A stretch of DNA of 64,000 nt from Vibrio coralliilyticus (lineage in GTDB: Bacteria > Pseudomonadota > Gammaproteobacteria > Enterobacterales > Vibrionaceae): positions 744,001 to 808,000 of the forward strand of contig NZ_CP024627.1 in NCBI RefSeq assembly GCF_024449095.1, in the 5' to 3' direction. The notes under the pieces are model-generated. The model was not told where the DNA came from, did not search any database, and saw only the letters and a program-made list of their open reading frames with translations. The translations under genes were made by a program, and so were the position numbers. Below, one piece after another: positions 28,220-37,387 of the stretch (the first letter of the stretch is position 1; each line of letters begins with the position of its first letter).

Positions 28220-28861
28220 CTATTCTTCAGCGTACCCATGAATTCCAAGTAACTTACCATCAAGGTAAGCTTCTTTTTCGTCTTTCATGATCAAGCGTTC
28301 CTCAACCAGCCATTGCACGACCAGAGGATAAATCTTATGTTCCTGAGTTTGTACTCGTTCTGTAAGTGTTTCAACCGTGTCTTCATCAAAGATGGGCACT
28401 TTAGCCTGTAGGATCACCGGGCCACCATCCAGTTGTTCAGTGACAAAATGAACGCTTGTCCCATGCTCTTCATCACCAGCATGAATGGCTCGCTGGTAGG
28501 TGTTCAGACCTGGGTATTTCGGTAGTAGAGAAGGGTGGATATTGATCATTCGGCCTCTATAGTGGCGAACGAATTCACCACTTAAGATGCGCATGTACCC
28601 TGCGAGAACAATGACATCTGGCTTGTATTCATCAATTTGCTTCATCAATTCATGATCAAACGCGTCGCGGGTATCGAATGATTTTGGATCCAAAAAGTGG
28701 GCTGCTGCGCCTGCTTTCTTAGCTCGCTCCAAGCCATAAGCTGTTGCTTTGTTTGAAAAAACAGCGGTCACTCGGCCAGTACTGATCTTGGTTTCACAAG
28801 CATCAATAATCGCCTGTAAGTTCGAACCATTTCCTGAAACTAAAACAACAATACTCTTCAT
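28220..28861 (-). CDS. purN: Phosphoribosylglycinamide formyltransferase PurN
   Basis: 213 residues. Transfers a formyl group from 10-formyl-tetrahydrofolate to GAR. Motifs seen: VLVSGNGSNLQAI at the N-terminus for phosphate binding, LAGYMRIL in the middle, NIHPSLLPKYPGLNTYQRA with catalytic Asn and His, and GTSVHFVTEQLDGGPVI with the Asp. Directly follows purM with a 3-bp gap, so purM-purN is one operon starting at the shared PurR box. Confidence 0.97.
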   Translation of the reverse strand: MKSIVVLVSGNGSNLQAIIDACETKISTGRVTAVFSNKATAYGLERAKKAGAAAHFLDPKSFDTRDAFDHELMKQIDEYKPDVIVLAGYMRILSGEFVRHYRGRMINIHPSLLPKYPGLNTYQRAIHAGDEEHGTSVHFVTEQLDGGPVILQAKVPIFDEDTVETLTERVQTQEHKIYPLVVQWLVEERLIMKDEKEAYLDGKLLGIHGYAEE

Positions 28862-28864
28862 AAT

Positions 28865-29905
28865 TTATTTGATCTCTACTTGTTCTTCATCAGCACTGGC
28901 ATCAGCGATTTCACCAATAACCCATGCCTTCTCACCTTCTGCTTCAAGCAACGCCACTGCCGCGTTTGCTTGTTCTTTTGGCAGCGCAATAACTAGACCA
29001 ACACCACAGTTGAATGTGCGGTACATTTCGTGAGTGGTCACATTGCCTTTTTCTTGCAGCCAGTTGAAAATCACAGGCCATTCCCAGCTATTGCCATCGA
29101 TAACAGCTTTGGTGCCTTCAGGCAGTACGCGAGGAATATTTTCCCAGAAACCACCGCCAGTAATGTGAGAAATTGCATGAATGTCGTGCGCTTCAATCAT
29201 TTTTAGCGCCGATTTGATGTAAATCTTTGTTGGTTCCAGCAGATGTTCGCCGATAGTACGGCCTGCTAGCTCTTCATTCTTATCTGCGCCCGATACTTCG
29301 AGAATCTTACGAATGAGTGAATAACCGTTTGAGTGAGGACCACTTGAACCTACCGCGATAAGCGCATCGCCTGCCGCGACTTTGCTGCCGTCGATAACAT
29401 TTTCTTTTTCTACGACGCCAACACAGAAGCCCGCTACATCGTAGTCTTCCCCTTCGTACATGCCAGGCATTTCAGCAGTTTCACCACCAATAAGCGCACA
29501 ACCGGCTTGTACACAGCCGTCAGCGATACCGGAAACAACGTCTGCCGCAGTATCAACATCCAGTTTGCCTGTCGCGTAGTAATCGAGGAAAAACAGTGGC
29601 TCAGCACCTTGCACAATCAAGTCATTTACGCACATAGCGACAAGGTCGATGCCTATGGTGTCGTGTTTTTTCATATCCAAAGCAAGACGAAGTTTGGTTC
29701 CAACCCCGTCAGTACCTGAGACCAGTACCGGCTGCTTATATTTGGTTGGTAGCTCACACAAGGCACCAAAACCACCAATACCACCCATTACTTCAGGGCG
29801 GCGAGTACGTTTAACGGCACCTTTGATGCGATCAACAAGTGCGTTACCTGCATCGATATCTACGCCAGCGTCTTTATAGCTAAGAGAAGTGTTATCAGCA
29901 CTCAC
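28865..29905 (-). CDS. purM: Phosphoribosylformylglycinamidine cyclo-ligase PurM
   Basis: 346 residues. Closes the imidazole ring to make AIR from FGAM and ATP. Seen: [46 protein letters not shown] (the ATP-binding GTKL motif), [20 protein letters not shown] and [15 protein letters not shown]. First gene of purMN. Divergent from upp; the PurR box at 29972-29987 lies in the 178-bp gap. The order purMN with upp next to it is common in gamma-proteobacteria. Confidence 0.98.
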   Translation of the reverse strand: MSADNTSLSYKDAGVDIDAGNALVDRIKGAVKRTRRPEVMGGIGGFGALCELPTKYKQPVLVSGTDGVGTKLRLALDMKKHDTIGIDLVAMCVNDLIVQGAEPLFFLDYYATGKLDVDTAADVVSGIADGCVQAGCALIGGETAEMPGMYEGEDYDVAGFCVGVVEKENVIDGSKVAAGDALIAVGSSGPHSNGYSLIRKILEVSGADKNEELAGRTIGEHLLEPTKIYIKSALKMIEAHDIHAISHITGGGFWENIPRVLPEGTKAVIDGNSWEWPVIFNWLQEKGNVTTHEMYRTFNCGVGLVIALPKEQANAAVALLEAEGEKAWVIGEIADASADEEQVEIK

Positions 29906-29971
29906 AAGGAAGTCCTCAGTTTGAAAGTTGGATATGAAATCGGCGCTATTCTAACAGCGGATAAACCAATA

Positions 29972-29987
29972 TAGCAAACGTTTGCGC
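29972..29987. promoter_or_regulatory. PurR operator between purM and upp
   Basis: TAGCAAACGTTTGCGC: the central GCAAACGTTTGC is a perfect 12-bp palindrome of the PurR consensus. It lies about 67 bp upstream of purM and 96 bp upstream of upp, so it can serve both directions. Confidence 0.88.
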
Positions 29988-30034
29988 TGGTTTTTTCTTT
30001 TGTTCTAGCGCAAGAATTTGAGAACGAAATCGTT

Positions 30035-30040
30035 TATAAT
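30035..30040 (+). promoter_or_regulatory. -10 element of upp
   Basis: TATAAT, exact consensus, 44 bp before the upp ATG. A clear -35 was not assigned. Confidence 0.5.
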
Positions 30041-30083
30041 CTGAAGGTTTGTTTAAAAATCACCTATGTATCCGGAGATGGAA

Positions 30084-30710
30084 ATGAAAGTTGTTGAAGT
30101 AAAACACCCTCTTGTTAAACACAAACTGGGTCTAATGAGAGAAGGTGAGATCAGCACTAAGCGCTTTCGTGAGCTAGCAACTGAAGTCGGTAGCCTACTG
30201 ACTTACGAAGCAACTGCAGACTTTGAAACAGAGAAAGTAACCATTGAAGGTTGGAATGGGCCGGTAGAAGTAGACCAGATTAAAGGTAAGAAAGTGACGG
30301 TTGTACCTATCTTACGTGCTGGTCTTGGCATGATGGATGGCGTGCTTGAACATATGCCAAGTGCGCGTATCAGTGTTGTTGGCATCTACCGCGATGAAGA
30401 AACACTAGAGCCAGTACCATACTTTAATAAGCTAACATCTAATATTGATGAGCGTATTGCGCTGGTTGTAGACCCAATGCTTGCCACGGGCGGTTCAATG
30501 ATCGCTACGATCGACCTGCTAAAAGAGCAAGGCTGTAAAGCGATTAAGGTCTTAGTTCTAGTTGCAGCGCCAGAAGGTATTGAAGCGCTAGAGAAAGCTC
30601 ACCCAGATGTTGAACTGTTTACTGCCGCCATTGATGAAAAACTAAATGACAAAGGTTACATCGTTCCTGGTCTTGGTGATGCAGGCGATAAGATCTTCGG
30701 TACGGTATAA
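30084..30710 (+). CDS. upp: Uracil phosphoribosyltransferase
   Basis: 208 residues from ATG 30084 ([16 protein letters not shown]), the standard N-terminus; the frame opens 18 bases earlier but CCGGAG favours this ATG. Converts uracil and PRPP to UMP (pyrimidine salvage). The PRPP-binding loop is in [21 protein letters not shown], and the uracil-binding end is [17 protein letters not shown]. Divergent from purMN, with a shared PurR box. Confidence 0.97.
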   Translation: MKVVEVKHPLVKHKLGLMREGEISTKRFRELATEVGSLLTYEATADFETEKVTIEGWNGPVEVDQIKGKKVTVVPILRAGLGMMDGVLEHMPSARISVVGIYRDEETLEPVPYFNKLTSNIDERIALVVDPMLATGGSMIATIDLLKEQGCKAIKVLVLVAAPEGIEALEKAHPDVELFTAAIDEKLNDKGYIVPGLGDAGDKIFGTV

Positions 30711-30730
30711 ATTGAAGTATCTCAGCAAAT

Positions 30731-30762
30731 AAAAACGGGAGCCAGCTGGCTCCCGTTTTTAT
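30731..30762. terminator. Bidirectional terminator between upp and rluF
   Basis: AAAACGGGAGCCA and TGGCTCCCGTTTT form a 12-13-bp stem with A and T runs on its two sides, between converging genes. Confidence 0.9.
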
Positions 30763-30770
30763 AGGACAAG

Positions 30771-31805
30771 TTATTTCTTTAAACTTAATGTGCCGCCAGT
30801 GCGAGGCTTGTCAGATGGTCGCTGAGCGGGTTTATCTGACTTTGGTTTGTAGACGCTTTTGCCTTTGTTGGTGCTTGGCTTAGATTTGGAATCTGATTTT
30901 CCTCCCCGCCCTTTTTTCGAATTAGGGGCATGGCGAAATTCTTCGGCATTTTTGCCTTTGAATGTGCGCTGTTTTTGATTGCGCCTTGCTTTCGATTCCT
31001 GATTCTCTTCACGACTGTCAAATAGCTTGGCGTCAGTCGCTTTGCGAATGTTATGACCGCGTGCATCTACTTTTGAAGCGTCTTCCGTTCCACTCGATGA
31101 CTCACACATTGCGAGAATTTCTCTGATCTCGTCATCGCTGAGGTAGCGCCACTGGCCATTTGGGATTCCATCGAGGGTGATATTCATGATACGAACTCGG
31201 CGAAGTTTGAAAACCTCATAACCCAGTGCTTCACACATACGACGGATTTGGCGATTAAGGCCTTGTGTGAGGACAATACGAAAAGAGAATTTAGTCTCTT
31301 TAGTGACCTTACATGGCAACGTCCTGGTATCGAGAATATCGACACCTGAGCTCATTTTTTTGATGAACTGTTCGGTAATCGGTTTATCGACACGAACAAC
31401 ATACTCTTTTTCGTGATTATTGCCGGCACGGAGGATCTTATTGACGATATCACCGTCATTGGTCAGAAAGATCAAGCCATCAGATGGTTTGTCTAGACGA
31501 CCGATAGGAAAGATACGCTTCTTGTGGCCAATGAAATCAACAATGTTGCCGGGAATATCACGTTCAGTGGTACAGGTGATACCAGTCGGCTTATTCAAAG
31601 CGATATAAATAGGCTTGTCTGTGGCGGCGCTGATTGGCTTGTCATCGACACGAACATCGTCGCCCGATAGAACTTTAGTCCCCATTTCAGGGATTTTGCC
31701 ATTAATCGTGACACGACCTTGTTCGATTAGGCGATCAGCTTCTCGGCGTGAGCAAAAACCGGTCTCACTAATGAATTTGTTTAGGCGTTTGGCATCTTGT
31801 GACAT
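30771..31805 (-). CDS. rluF: 23S rRNA pseudouridine(2604) synthase RluF
   Basis: 344 residues. N-terminal S4 RNA-binding domain ([20 protein letters not shown]) to about residue 60, then the RsuA/RluB/E/F-type catalytic domain with the nucleophile in [18 protein letters not shown] (Asp105) and [16 protein letters not shown]. From about residue 255 a long tail rich in Lys, Arg, Ser and Gly follows (for example [20 protein letters not shown]), much longer than the E. coli enzyme (290 residues). It modifies 23S rRNA position 2604 in E. coli. A close relative, RluE or RluB, is less likely because of the length of the domain and the motif spacing. Confidence 0.85.
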   Translation of the reverse strand: MSQDAKRLNKFISETGFCSRREADRLIEQGRVTINGKIPEMGTKVLSGDDVRVDDKPISAATDKPIYIALNKPTGITCTTERDIPGNIVDFIGHKKRIFPIGRLDKPSDGLIFLTNDGDIVNKILRAGNNHEKEYVVRVDKPITEQFIKKMSSGVDILDTRTLPCKVTKETKFSFRIVLTQGLNRQIRRMCEALGYEVFKLRRVRIMNITLDGIPNGQWRYLSDDEIREILAMCESSSGTEDASKVDARGHNIRKATDAKLFDSREENQESKARRNQKQRTFKGKNAEEFRHAPNSKKGRGGKSDSKSKPSTNKGKSVYKPKSDKPAQRPSDKPRTGGTLSLKK

Positions 31806-31849
31806 GTTGTTCTCTCTAACGTTTCACAACGGCATTAATTGGAAATGAA

Positions 31850-31873
31850 AAAGCAGCCCGTTAGGCTGCCTGA
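31850..31873 (-). terminator. Terminator of smrA
   Basis: On the minus strand GGCAGCC-TAAC-GGGCTGC is followed by TTTTTC. It lies about 60 bp past the smrA stop and just before rluF. Confidence 0.75.
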
Positions 31874-31932
31874 ACATTTTAGCACTGTTATGTCATCTGA
31901 GTAAGTTTAATATTACCTAGAAGATATAGTGG

Positions 31933-32514
31933 TTAACCAAGACGCTTTTGATGACGTTCTCGATTTTCGAGTTTTTTTTCTGAACTTTTACGTAGCATGA
32001 CATAAACGGCACCGGTACCACCATGAAAGCGCTGTGTGCTATGAACGCATTGTACGTCACGAATTTGTTCTAACCACTGTGCGACATAGCTTTTCATTAA
32101 TGCTGGTGGGTTAGATTTCTCACCGCGGCCATGGACAATAACCACGGTGCGAATATCCATTTGTATGCATTGCTTGAGGAATTTTACTACTTCATCACGG
32201 GCTTGTTTTAACGTATGCCGGTGTAAGTCTAAGCGGGCTTGAATAGGATACTTCCCTAAGCGTAACTTGCGATACACACCTTCTTGCACTCCATCGCGTT
32301 TAAACTCGATAATATCCTCAGGTTTAAGCATGGGAGCATGGTCAACAGACAAATACTCGGGATCGTCTTCGGTTAGCCAAATGGCGGCTTCACGCTTTGC
32401 GAGTTGTGCTTCGGTGACTTGATGGTGCTTTTTATGTTCGGCTGTATCATGTTGGATGGGCTTAACATCTCCCATCATTTCTTGGAATAAGGCGAAATCA
32501 TCATCGTGAGACAT
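31933..32514 (-). CDS. smrA: DNA/RNA endonuclease SmrA (Smr domain)
   Basis: 193 residues. The C-terminal Smr domain is clear: the DLHRHTLKQARDEVVKFL (DLHG-type motif), VVIVHGRGEKS (HGxG motif) and the late HGGTGAVYVMLRK. The N-terminal 90 residues (MSHDDDFALFQEMMGDVKPI and REGLQ-like KRDGVQEGVYRKLRLGKYP) match the E. coli SmrA/YdaL type rather than the ribosome-rescue nuclease SmrB. Smr domains cleave nucleic acid, and SmrA's cellular target is unknown. Confidence 0.88.
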   Translation of the reverse strand: MSHDDDFALFQEMMGDVKPIQHDTAEHKKHHQVTEAQLAKREAAIWLTEDDPEYLSVDHAPMLKPEDIIEFKRDGVQEGVYRKLRLGKYPIQARLDLHRHTLKQARDEVVKFLKQCIQMDIRTVVIVHGRGEKSNPPALMKSYVAQWLEQIRDVQCVHSTQRFHGGTGAVYVMLRKSSEKKLENRERHQKRLG

Positions 32515-32602
32515 AACTGCATCTCAGAGTAGGGAATGAGTAACTGTATTATACCCATGACAACGGATAATAGAGCAGAAATTTCTAATGCTGAAAGTAA
32601 AA

Positions 32603-32633
32603 AACCGAAGTAGACAAAGAATCTACTTCGGTG
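32603..32633 (-). terminator. Terminator of the DUF3149 gene
   Basis: ACCGAAGTAGA and TCTACTTCGGT form an 11-bp stem; on the minus strand followed by TTTTTAC. It lies 38 bp past the gene's stop. Confidence 0.85.
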
Positions 32634-32670
32634 CATAGCGATACTCTATTCGAAAATAGGGCTAAGCGAT

Positions 32671-32811
32671 CTAGTGAGGAGATTTGTCGTTCATTACTTT
32701 GTATATGAAGTAACCGCCATAAAAAAGCATAAGACCTAAAGCCCCAAAGATGACTAGCATTGAAGATAGTCCAACTGCATTACCAAACAGGAGATTCAGC
32801 CAAAAGTCCAT
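32671..32811 (-). CDS. DUF3149 family small membrane protein
   Basis: 46 residues from ATG 32811 to TAG 32671, starting MDFWLNLLFGNAVGLSSMLV and continuing into one hydrophobic helix, GALGLMLFYGGYFIYKV, with a short charged tail. It matches DUF3149, a family of single-span inner-membrane proteins in Vibrio and relatives. The SD GGAGG lies right upstream, and a strong terminator follows. Function unknown. Confidence 0.82.
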   Translation of the reverse strand: MDFWLNLLFGNAVGLSSMLVIFGALGLMLFYGGYFIYKVMNDKSPH

Positions 32812-33168
32812 GTTTCCTCCAAATCCAAAATAGTGATGACATGGATTAAATTAATAGACGGTTACAATACCGGCACTGATCTGGATCAATTGTATGGTTT
32901 TGGTTGCGTATTTGTTTCTTGTGCTGTGTTTGTGCTCACATTTTATCACCCATTGGTGGTGTTTTAGTCAAACAAGCCTAAATGTAAAAAAACTTAGTAA
33001 AATGGCTTGCGTTAACGATCAGAATCCGTAATATACGCCTTCGTTAACGGGCAATCAGCTCGAAGAAACGTCTCAGTGATTAGCGTAGCTTGATAACGCA
33101 TCCTGAGGTTAGGAATAGCGGGAGTAGAGGACGACCCTCTGATGCAGCGAAATCCTAGCAAAAATTTT
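32812..33168. other. Intergenic stretch before tRNA-Pro
   Basis: 357 bases with no gene. It holds the promoter region of the DUF3149 gene at its left end, and a decayed tRNA-like sequence at 33074-33160. The remainder is AT-rich and shows no other clear signal. Confidence 0.6.
33074..33102 (+). pseudogene. Decayed tRNA-Pro-like 5' half
   Basis: CAGTGATTAGCGTAGCTTGA and the next nine bases align with the first 29 bases of the adjacent tRNA-Pro with five differences (acceptor 5' strand and D-arm). Beyond that the anticodon arm no longer matches and no T-arm with matching acceptor is found, although AGAGG-ACGAC-CCTCT lower down could be a T-arm relic. It reads as a degenerate partial duplication. 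Chance similarity is unlikely but not excluded. Confidence 0.45.
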
Positions 33169-33245
<77 letters not shown>

Positions 33246-33252
33246 CATTAAG

Positions 33253-33278
33253 AAAGCTTGCTTCTAAAGCAGGCTTTC
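33253..33278 (+). terminator. Probable terminator of tRNA-Pro
   Basis: AAAGCTTGCTT and AAGCAGGCTTT form a stem with one mismatch and a loop CTA, then CGTCGTTTT. The T run is displaced, so strength is moderate. Confidence 0.5.
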
Positions 33279-33380
33279 GTCGTTTTAGAGCATGGATAAC
33301 AGGGTTAGAATCCGAATGGGGTTCGTCTGATATTAGGATCTAGCTTTCTCTTTTCAACAGCAAACTTATTGCTGCAACGA

Positions 33381-34250
33381 CTAATATTCAAACTCACAGT
33401 TCGCGGCCTTACTCTGCGAAAGTTGTGATACCTTAAAGCCACTATCTTTGAGCAAATCCAAAACACTCTGCTCACCAACTAGATGTAATGCACCGACAAC
33501 CATCACGTAAGAGCCTTTGCGTTTAGGTGACCAGCTTGGTTCTGATAGTTGTTCCGCCCAGTCGATGTTTCTTTGGGTCATAAAACTCTGTTCGAATTCT
33601 GGAGACATTTCTGTCAGGCTGGCGAATTCGTTTAATTTATCCAAATCACCCGCTTTCCAACTTTCTATCAGGCAGTGAGTGGCATCTTCTGAATGGTCAA
33701 ATTCCTCGATTGCACTGAGCAGCAATTCCTTACCGGCTTCTTTTTGACCCGTTAACAGATCGATTTGAAATTGTGGCGTTTCCAAACTGATGACAGGAAT
33801 GTCTTGGACAGTCGCTTTGTACATCAAATGAGTATCGATGCCATAAGCGGCTTGGTAGCCGAAGTACTCGATTTGTTTCATCTGTAATGCGAGCGCGGTT
33901 GCCCATGGCGGGGACTGCATCAACTGTTGTTGATCCATGTTAAGTAGGTTAGCTATCCCTTTAAGCTCGCTTTGCTGTGCTGGGCTCAGGACATCTTGGG
34001 TTAGTAACGTCACGGGCGGGTAGCTGACCCCCTGTGTTTTACGTATGTCTGTTTCCATGATTAACCCGTCACTTGACTTTAGTCGTTCAGTGATTGTTTG
34101 AGGCAGTGGGTACATGCTTTCATCCCCGACATGGACTGAACCAAGGATAAGATAATTGAGATTGTCTTTCTGTGCTTGCCAGTAAAGTGGTTCCGCCTGA
34201 GAGGAAGCCGAAATAGTCAGTGTGAAAAACAGTAGCCACAATTTATGCAT
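33381..34250 (-). CDS. TraB/GumN family protein
   Basis: 289 residues. N-terminal signal peptide MHKLWLLFFTLTISASSQA, probably cleaved before Glu20, so the protein is exported. The TraB/GumN (Tiki-like) fold is recognised by NYLILGSVHVGDESMYPLP with the GSxH metal-binding motif and the late SYVMVVGALHLVGEQSVLDLL with a second GxxH. Members are metal-dependent proteases or adhesion factors; the substrate is unknown here. It stands alone between tRNA-Pro and the chitobiase gene. Confidence 0.85.
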   Translation of the reverse strand: MHKLWLLFFTLTISASSQAEPLYWQAQKDNLNYLILGSVHVGDESMYPLPQTITERLKSSDGLIMETDIRKTQGVSYPPVTLLTQDVLSPAQQSELKGIANLLNMDQQQLMQSPPWATALALQMKQIEYFGYQAAYGIDTHLMYKATVQDIPVISLETPQFQIDLLTGQKEAGKELLLSAIEEFDHSEDATHCLIESWKAGDLDKLNEFASLTEMSPEFEQSFMTQRNIDWAEQLSEPSWSPKRKGSYVMVVGALHLVGEQSVLDLLKDSGFKVSQLSQSKAANCEFEY

Positions 34251-34651
34251 GGAGGGAGTTACCTTACGGAAAATTTGTTGAAACCAGATTTTTTAACGTG
34301 ATTTAACGAGAGTAAATTGAGCTTAAAATCACACTTTTTCATTTTCATTCCAAGCTTAGCGTAATCTGACCAAGACTGTCATGTGAGCTGAGTCATGATT
34401 TATTAGTTAGCGTTATTGTTTGGCGTGATCCAATTCTCAGTAATTTCGTTAAATCAGTCATGTCGATTTTGACGTCTAATTTAAATCTTTGTTTTAATTG
34501 TTTTTTTAAATTATTCAATTGTTTCTCTTTGAACAAGATCACTTTAGAAAACAATTAATTTTACGGCTGGAAATAACTCGCGATATGTTGTTTGCATCTT
34601 AGTTTAAGAACCAACTGATGTTGGCTTAATTTACATTTCGGGGTAAGTCAG
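34251..34651. other. Regulatory region upstream of the chitobiase gene
   Basis: 401 AT-rich bases between divergent genes. It contains a NagC-like palindrome at 34555-34576, a CRP-like half-palindrome TGTGA-N6-TCATG at 34383-34398, and a long T/A tract near 34500. No additional ORF is convincing. Confidence 0.6.
34555..34576. promoter_or_regulatory. NagC-like operator upstream of chitobiase
   Basis: TTAATTTTACGGCTGGAAAT followed by AA: arms TTAATTT and AAATAA, 22 bp overall, 14 of 22 positions identical with the palindrome at 45412-45433 before nagE. This suggests common control by NagC or a related chitin regulator. The match is by eye and imperfect. Confidence 0.4.
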
Positions 34652-37303
34652 ATGTTTAAACAAAATCTTCTAGCAACCTCTGTTGTTGCTACTTTAGCTG
34701 GGTGTTCGTCTTTTACGTCAACGGAGCAATCTACGGTTAACACGCTTGCGGATAACCTTGATATTCAGTATGAAATACTAACTAACCACGGCGCAAATGA
34801 AGGCCTTGCATGCCAAGAGTTGGGCGCAGAATGGGCTTCTTGTAACAAAGTAAACATGACGCTAGTTAACCAAGGTCAAGCGGTTGACTCTAAAGATTGG
34901 GCTATTTACTTCCACAGCATTCGTCTGATTCTGGATGTTGAAAACGAACAGTTCAAAATCTCTCGCGTTACGGGTGACCTACACAAACTAGAACCGACAG
35001 ATAAGTTTGATGGTTTTGCTGCGGGTGAAGAGGTTGTGCTTCCTATTGTTGTTGAATACTGGCAGCTATTTGAAACTGACTTCATGCCAGGTGCGTTTGT
35101 TACTGCACCAAATGCAGAGCCTAAGATGATCGCTTCTCTTAACACAGAAGACGTTGCCTCTTTCGTGACTGGCCTTGAGGGTAACAACCTAAAACGTACG
35201 CCAGATGACAACAACGTATTTGCAAACGCTGTGTCTCGTTTCGAGAAGAACCAAGACCTAGCAAAACAAGATGTATCAACCACGTTACTACCAACGCCAC
35301 TGTCTGTTGAAGCAGGTAAAGGCACAGTAGATATAGCCTCGGGTATCGCTCTGCCTAAAGACGCATTCGATGCGACTCAATACGCGGCAATTCAAACACG
35401 CGGCGAAGTGGTAGGTGTGGACGTTCAAGGCTCCCTTCCTGTAGGTATCACTGTTGTTCCTGCAGACTTCAGCGGTGAGTTGGCAAAATCTGGTGCTTAC
35501 GAAATGAGCATCAAAGGCGACGGTATTGTGATTAAAGCGTTCGACCAAGCAGGTGCTTTCTACGCAGTACAATCACTCTTTGGCCTGGTAGATAGTCAAA
35601 ATGCTGATTCTCTACCACAACTGTCTATTAAAGATGCGCCGCGTTTTGATTATCGTGGTGTGATGGTGGATGTGGCTCGTAACTTCCACTCTAAAGACGC
35701 AATTCTTGCAACGCTTGACCAAATGGCCGCGTACAAGATGAACAAACTACACCTTCACCTAACGGATGATGAAGGCTGGCGTTTAGAAATCCCGGGCCTG
35801 CCTGAGCTGACTGAAGTGGGTGCTAACCGTTGTTTCGATTTGGAAGAGAAAAGCTGTTTACTGCCTCAGCTTGGCTCAGGTTCAACATCAGATAACTTTG
35901 GCTCTGGCTACTTCAGCAAAGCAGATTACGTGGACATCTTGAAATACGCGAAAGCGCGTAACATTGAAGTGATTCCTGAAATCGATATGCCAGCGCACGC
36001 TCGTGCAGCCGTGGTATCAATGGAAGCACGTTACGACCGCCTAATGGAAGAAGGTAAAGAAGCACAAGCGAATGAATACCGCCTGATGGATCCTCAAGAT
36101 ACATCGAACGTAACCACGGTTCAGTTCTACAACAAGCAAAGCTTCATTAACCCATGTATGGAATCTTCAACTCGCTTTGTTGATAAAGTGATTTCAGAAG
36201 TAGCAGCGATGCACCAAGAAGCGGGCACGCCACTAACAACATGGCATTTCGGGGGTGACGAAGCGAAAAACATCAAGCTAGGCGCTGGTTTCCAAGATGT
36301 GAACGCTGAAGACAAAGTAAGCTGGAAGGGTACGATTGACCTGTCTAAACAAGACAAGCCATTCGCACAATCTCCACAATGTCAGACACTTATTGCAGAC
36401 GGTACGGTAAGCGACTTTGCTCATCTACCAAGCTACTTTGCACAAGAAGTGTCTAAGATTGTTGCAGAGAAGGGCATTCCAAACTTCCAAGCTTGGCAAG
36501 ATGGCCTTAAGTACAGTGAAGGTGAGAAAGCGTTCGCTACAGAAAACACACGTGTTAACTTCTGGGACGTTCTTTACTGGGGTGGCACATCATCAGTGTA
36601 CGAGTGGTCCAAGAAAGGTTACGACGTGATCGTTTCTAACCCAGACTACGTTTACATGGACATGCCATACGAAGTTGACCCGAAAGAGCGTGGTTACTAC
36701 TGGGCAACGCGTGCAACAGATACTCGTAAGATGTTTGGTTTTGCACCAGAGAACATGCCTCAGAACGCAGAAACCTCTGTAGACCGTGATGGCAATGGCT
36801 TTACTGGTAAAGGTGAAATAGAAGCGAAACCTTTCTACGGTCTATCAGCACAACTTTGGTCTGAGACAGTACGTAACGACGAGCAATACGAGTACATGGT
36901 ATTCCCTCGCGTACTAGCAGCCGCTGAGCGTGCATGGCACCGTGCTGATTGGGAAAACGACTACAAAGTGGGTGTTGAATACTCGCAAAATTCTAACCTA
37001 GTAGACAAAGCTGCGTTAAACCAAGACTACAACCGCTTTGCGAACTTACTTGGCCAACGTGAACTGGCTAAGCTAGAGAAATCAGGTATCGACTACCGCC
37101 TACCTGTACCTGGTGCGAAAGTAGAAGATGGAACGCTTGCAATGAACGTTCAGTTCCCTGGTGTCAAGCTTCAATACTCTCTAGACGGCAAGAACTGGCT
37201 AACTTACGCAGATAATGCTCGTCCAAATGTGAAAGGTGAAGTCTTCATCCGCTCTGTGTCTGATACAGGCGAGAGAGTAAGCCGCGTGACTAGCGTGAAG
37301 TGA
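34652..37303 (+). CDS. Beta-N-acetylhexosaminidase (chitobiase), GH20 lipoprotein
   Basis: 883 residues. Lipobox LAGC with Cys18, so it is probably anchored in the outer membrane. Domains in order: N-terminal CHB_HEX domain (about 30-170), GH20 N-domain, GH20 catalytic barrel starting DAPRFDYRGVMVDVARNFHS with KLHLHLTDDEGWRLEIPGLP and the catalytic Asp536-Glu537 pair in WHFGGDEAKN, and a C-terminal beta domain. This is the arrangement of Vibrio and Serratia chitobiases that split chitobiose to GlcNAc. It feeds the NagE/NagA route encoded in the same window. A NagC-like site lies upstream. Confidence 0.95.
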   Translation: MFKQNLLATSVVATLAGCSSFTSTEQSTVNTLADNLDIQYEILTNHGANEGLACQELGAEWASCNKVNMTLVNQGQAVDSKDWAIYFHSIRLILDVENEQFKISRVTGDLHKLEPTDKFDGFAAGEEVVLPIVVEYWQLFETDFMPGAFVTAPNAEPKMIASLNTEDVASFVTGLEGNNLKRTPDDNNVFANAVSRFEKNQDLAKQDVSTTLLPTPLSVEAGKGTVDIASGIALPKDAFDATQYAAIQTRGEVVGVDVQGSLPVGITVVPADFSGELAKSGAYEMSIKGDGIVIKAFDQAGAFYAVQSLFGLVDSQNADSLPQLSIKDAPRFDYRGVMVDVARNFHSKDAILATLDQMAAYKMNKLHLHLTDDEGWRLEIPGLPELTEVGANRCFDLEEKSCLLPQLGSGSTSDNFGSGYFSKADYVDILKYAKARNIEVIPEIDMPAHARAAVVSMEARYDRLMEEGKEAQANEYRLMDPQDTSNVTTVQFYNKQSFINPCMESSTRFVDKVISEVAAMHQEAGTPLTTWHFGGDEAKNIKLGAGFQDVNAEDKVSWKGTIDLSKQDKPFAQSPQCQTLIADGTVSDFAHLPSYFAQEVSKIVAEKGIPNFQAWQDGLKYSEGEKAFATENTRVNFWDVLYWGGTSSVYEWSKKGYDVIVSNPDYVYMDMPYEVDPKERGYYWATRATDTRKMFGFAPENMPQNAETSVDRDGNGFTGKGEIEAKPFYGLSAQLWSETVRNDEQYEYMVFPRVLAAAERAWHRADWENDYKVGVEYSQNSNLVDKAALNQDYNRFANLLGQRELAKLEKSGIDYRLPVPGAKVEDGTLAMNVQFPGVKLQYSLDGKNWLTYADNARPNVKGEVFIRSVSDTGERVSRVTSVK

Positions 37304-37335
37304 TTTTCTCCCTTTCCGATAGAGGGAAAAGCAAA

Positions 37336-37371
37336 CAAAAACGCCCGATCTATGATAGGTCGGGCGTTTTC
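37336..37371. terminator. Bidirectional terminator between chitobiase and POT transporter
   Basis: AAAACGCCCGA and TCGGGCGTTTT with an internal second arm TCTATGATAGG; A and T runs flank it, between converging genes. Confidence 0.88.
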
Positions 37372-37387
37372 ATATATGAAGCTGCGA

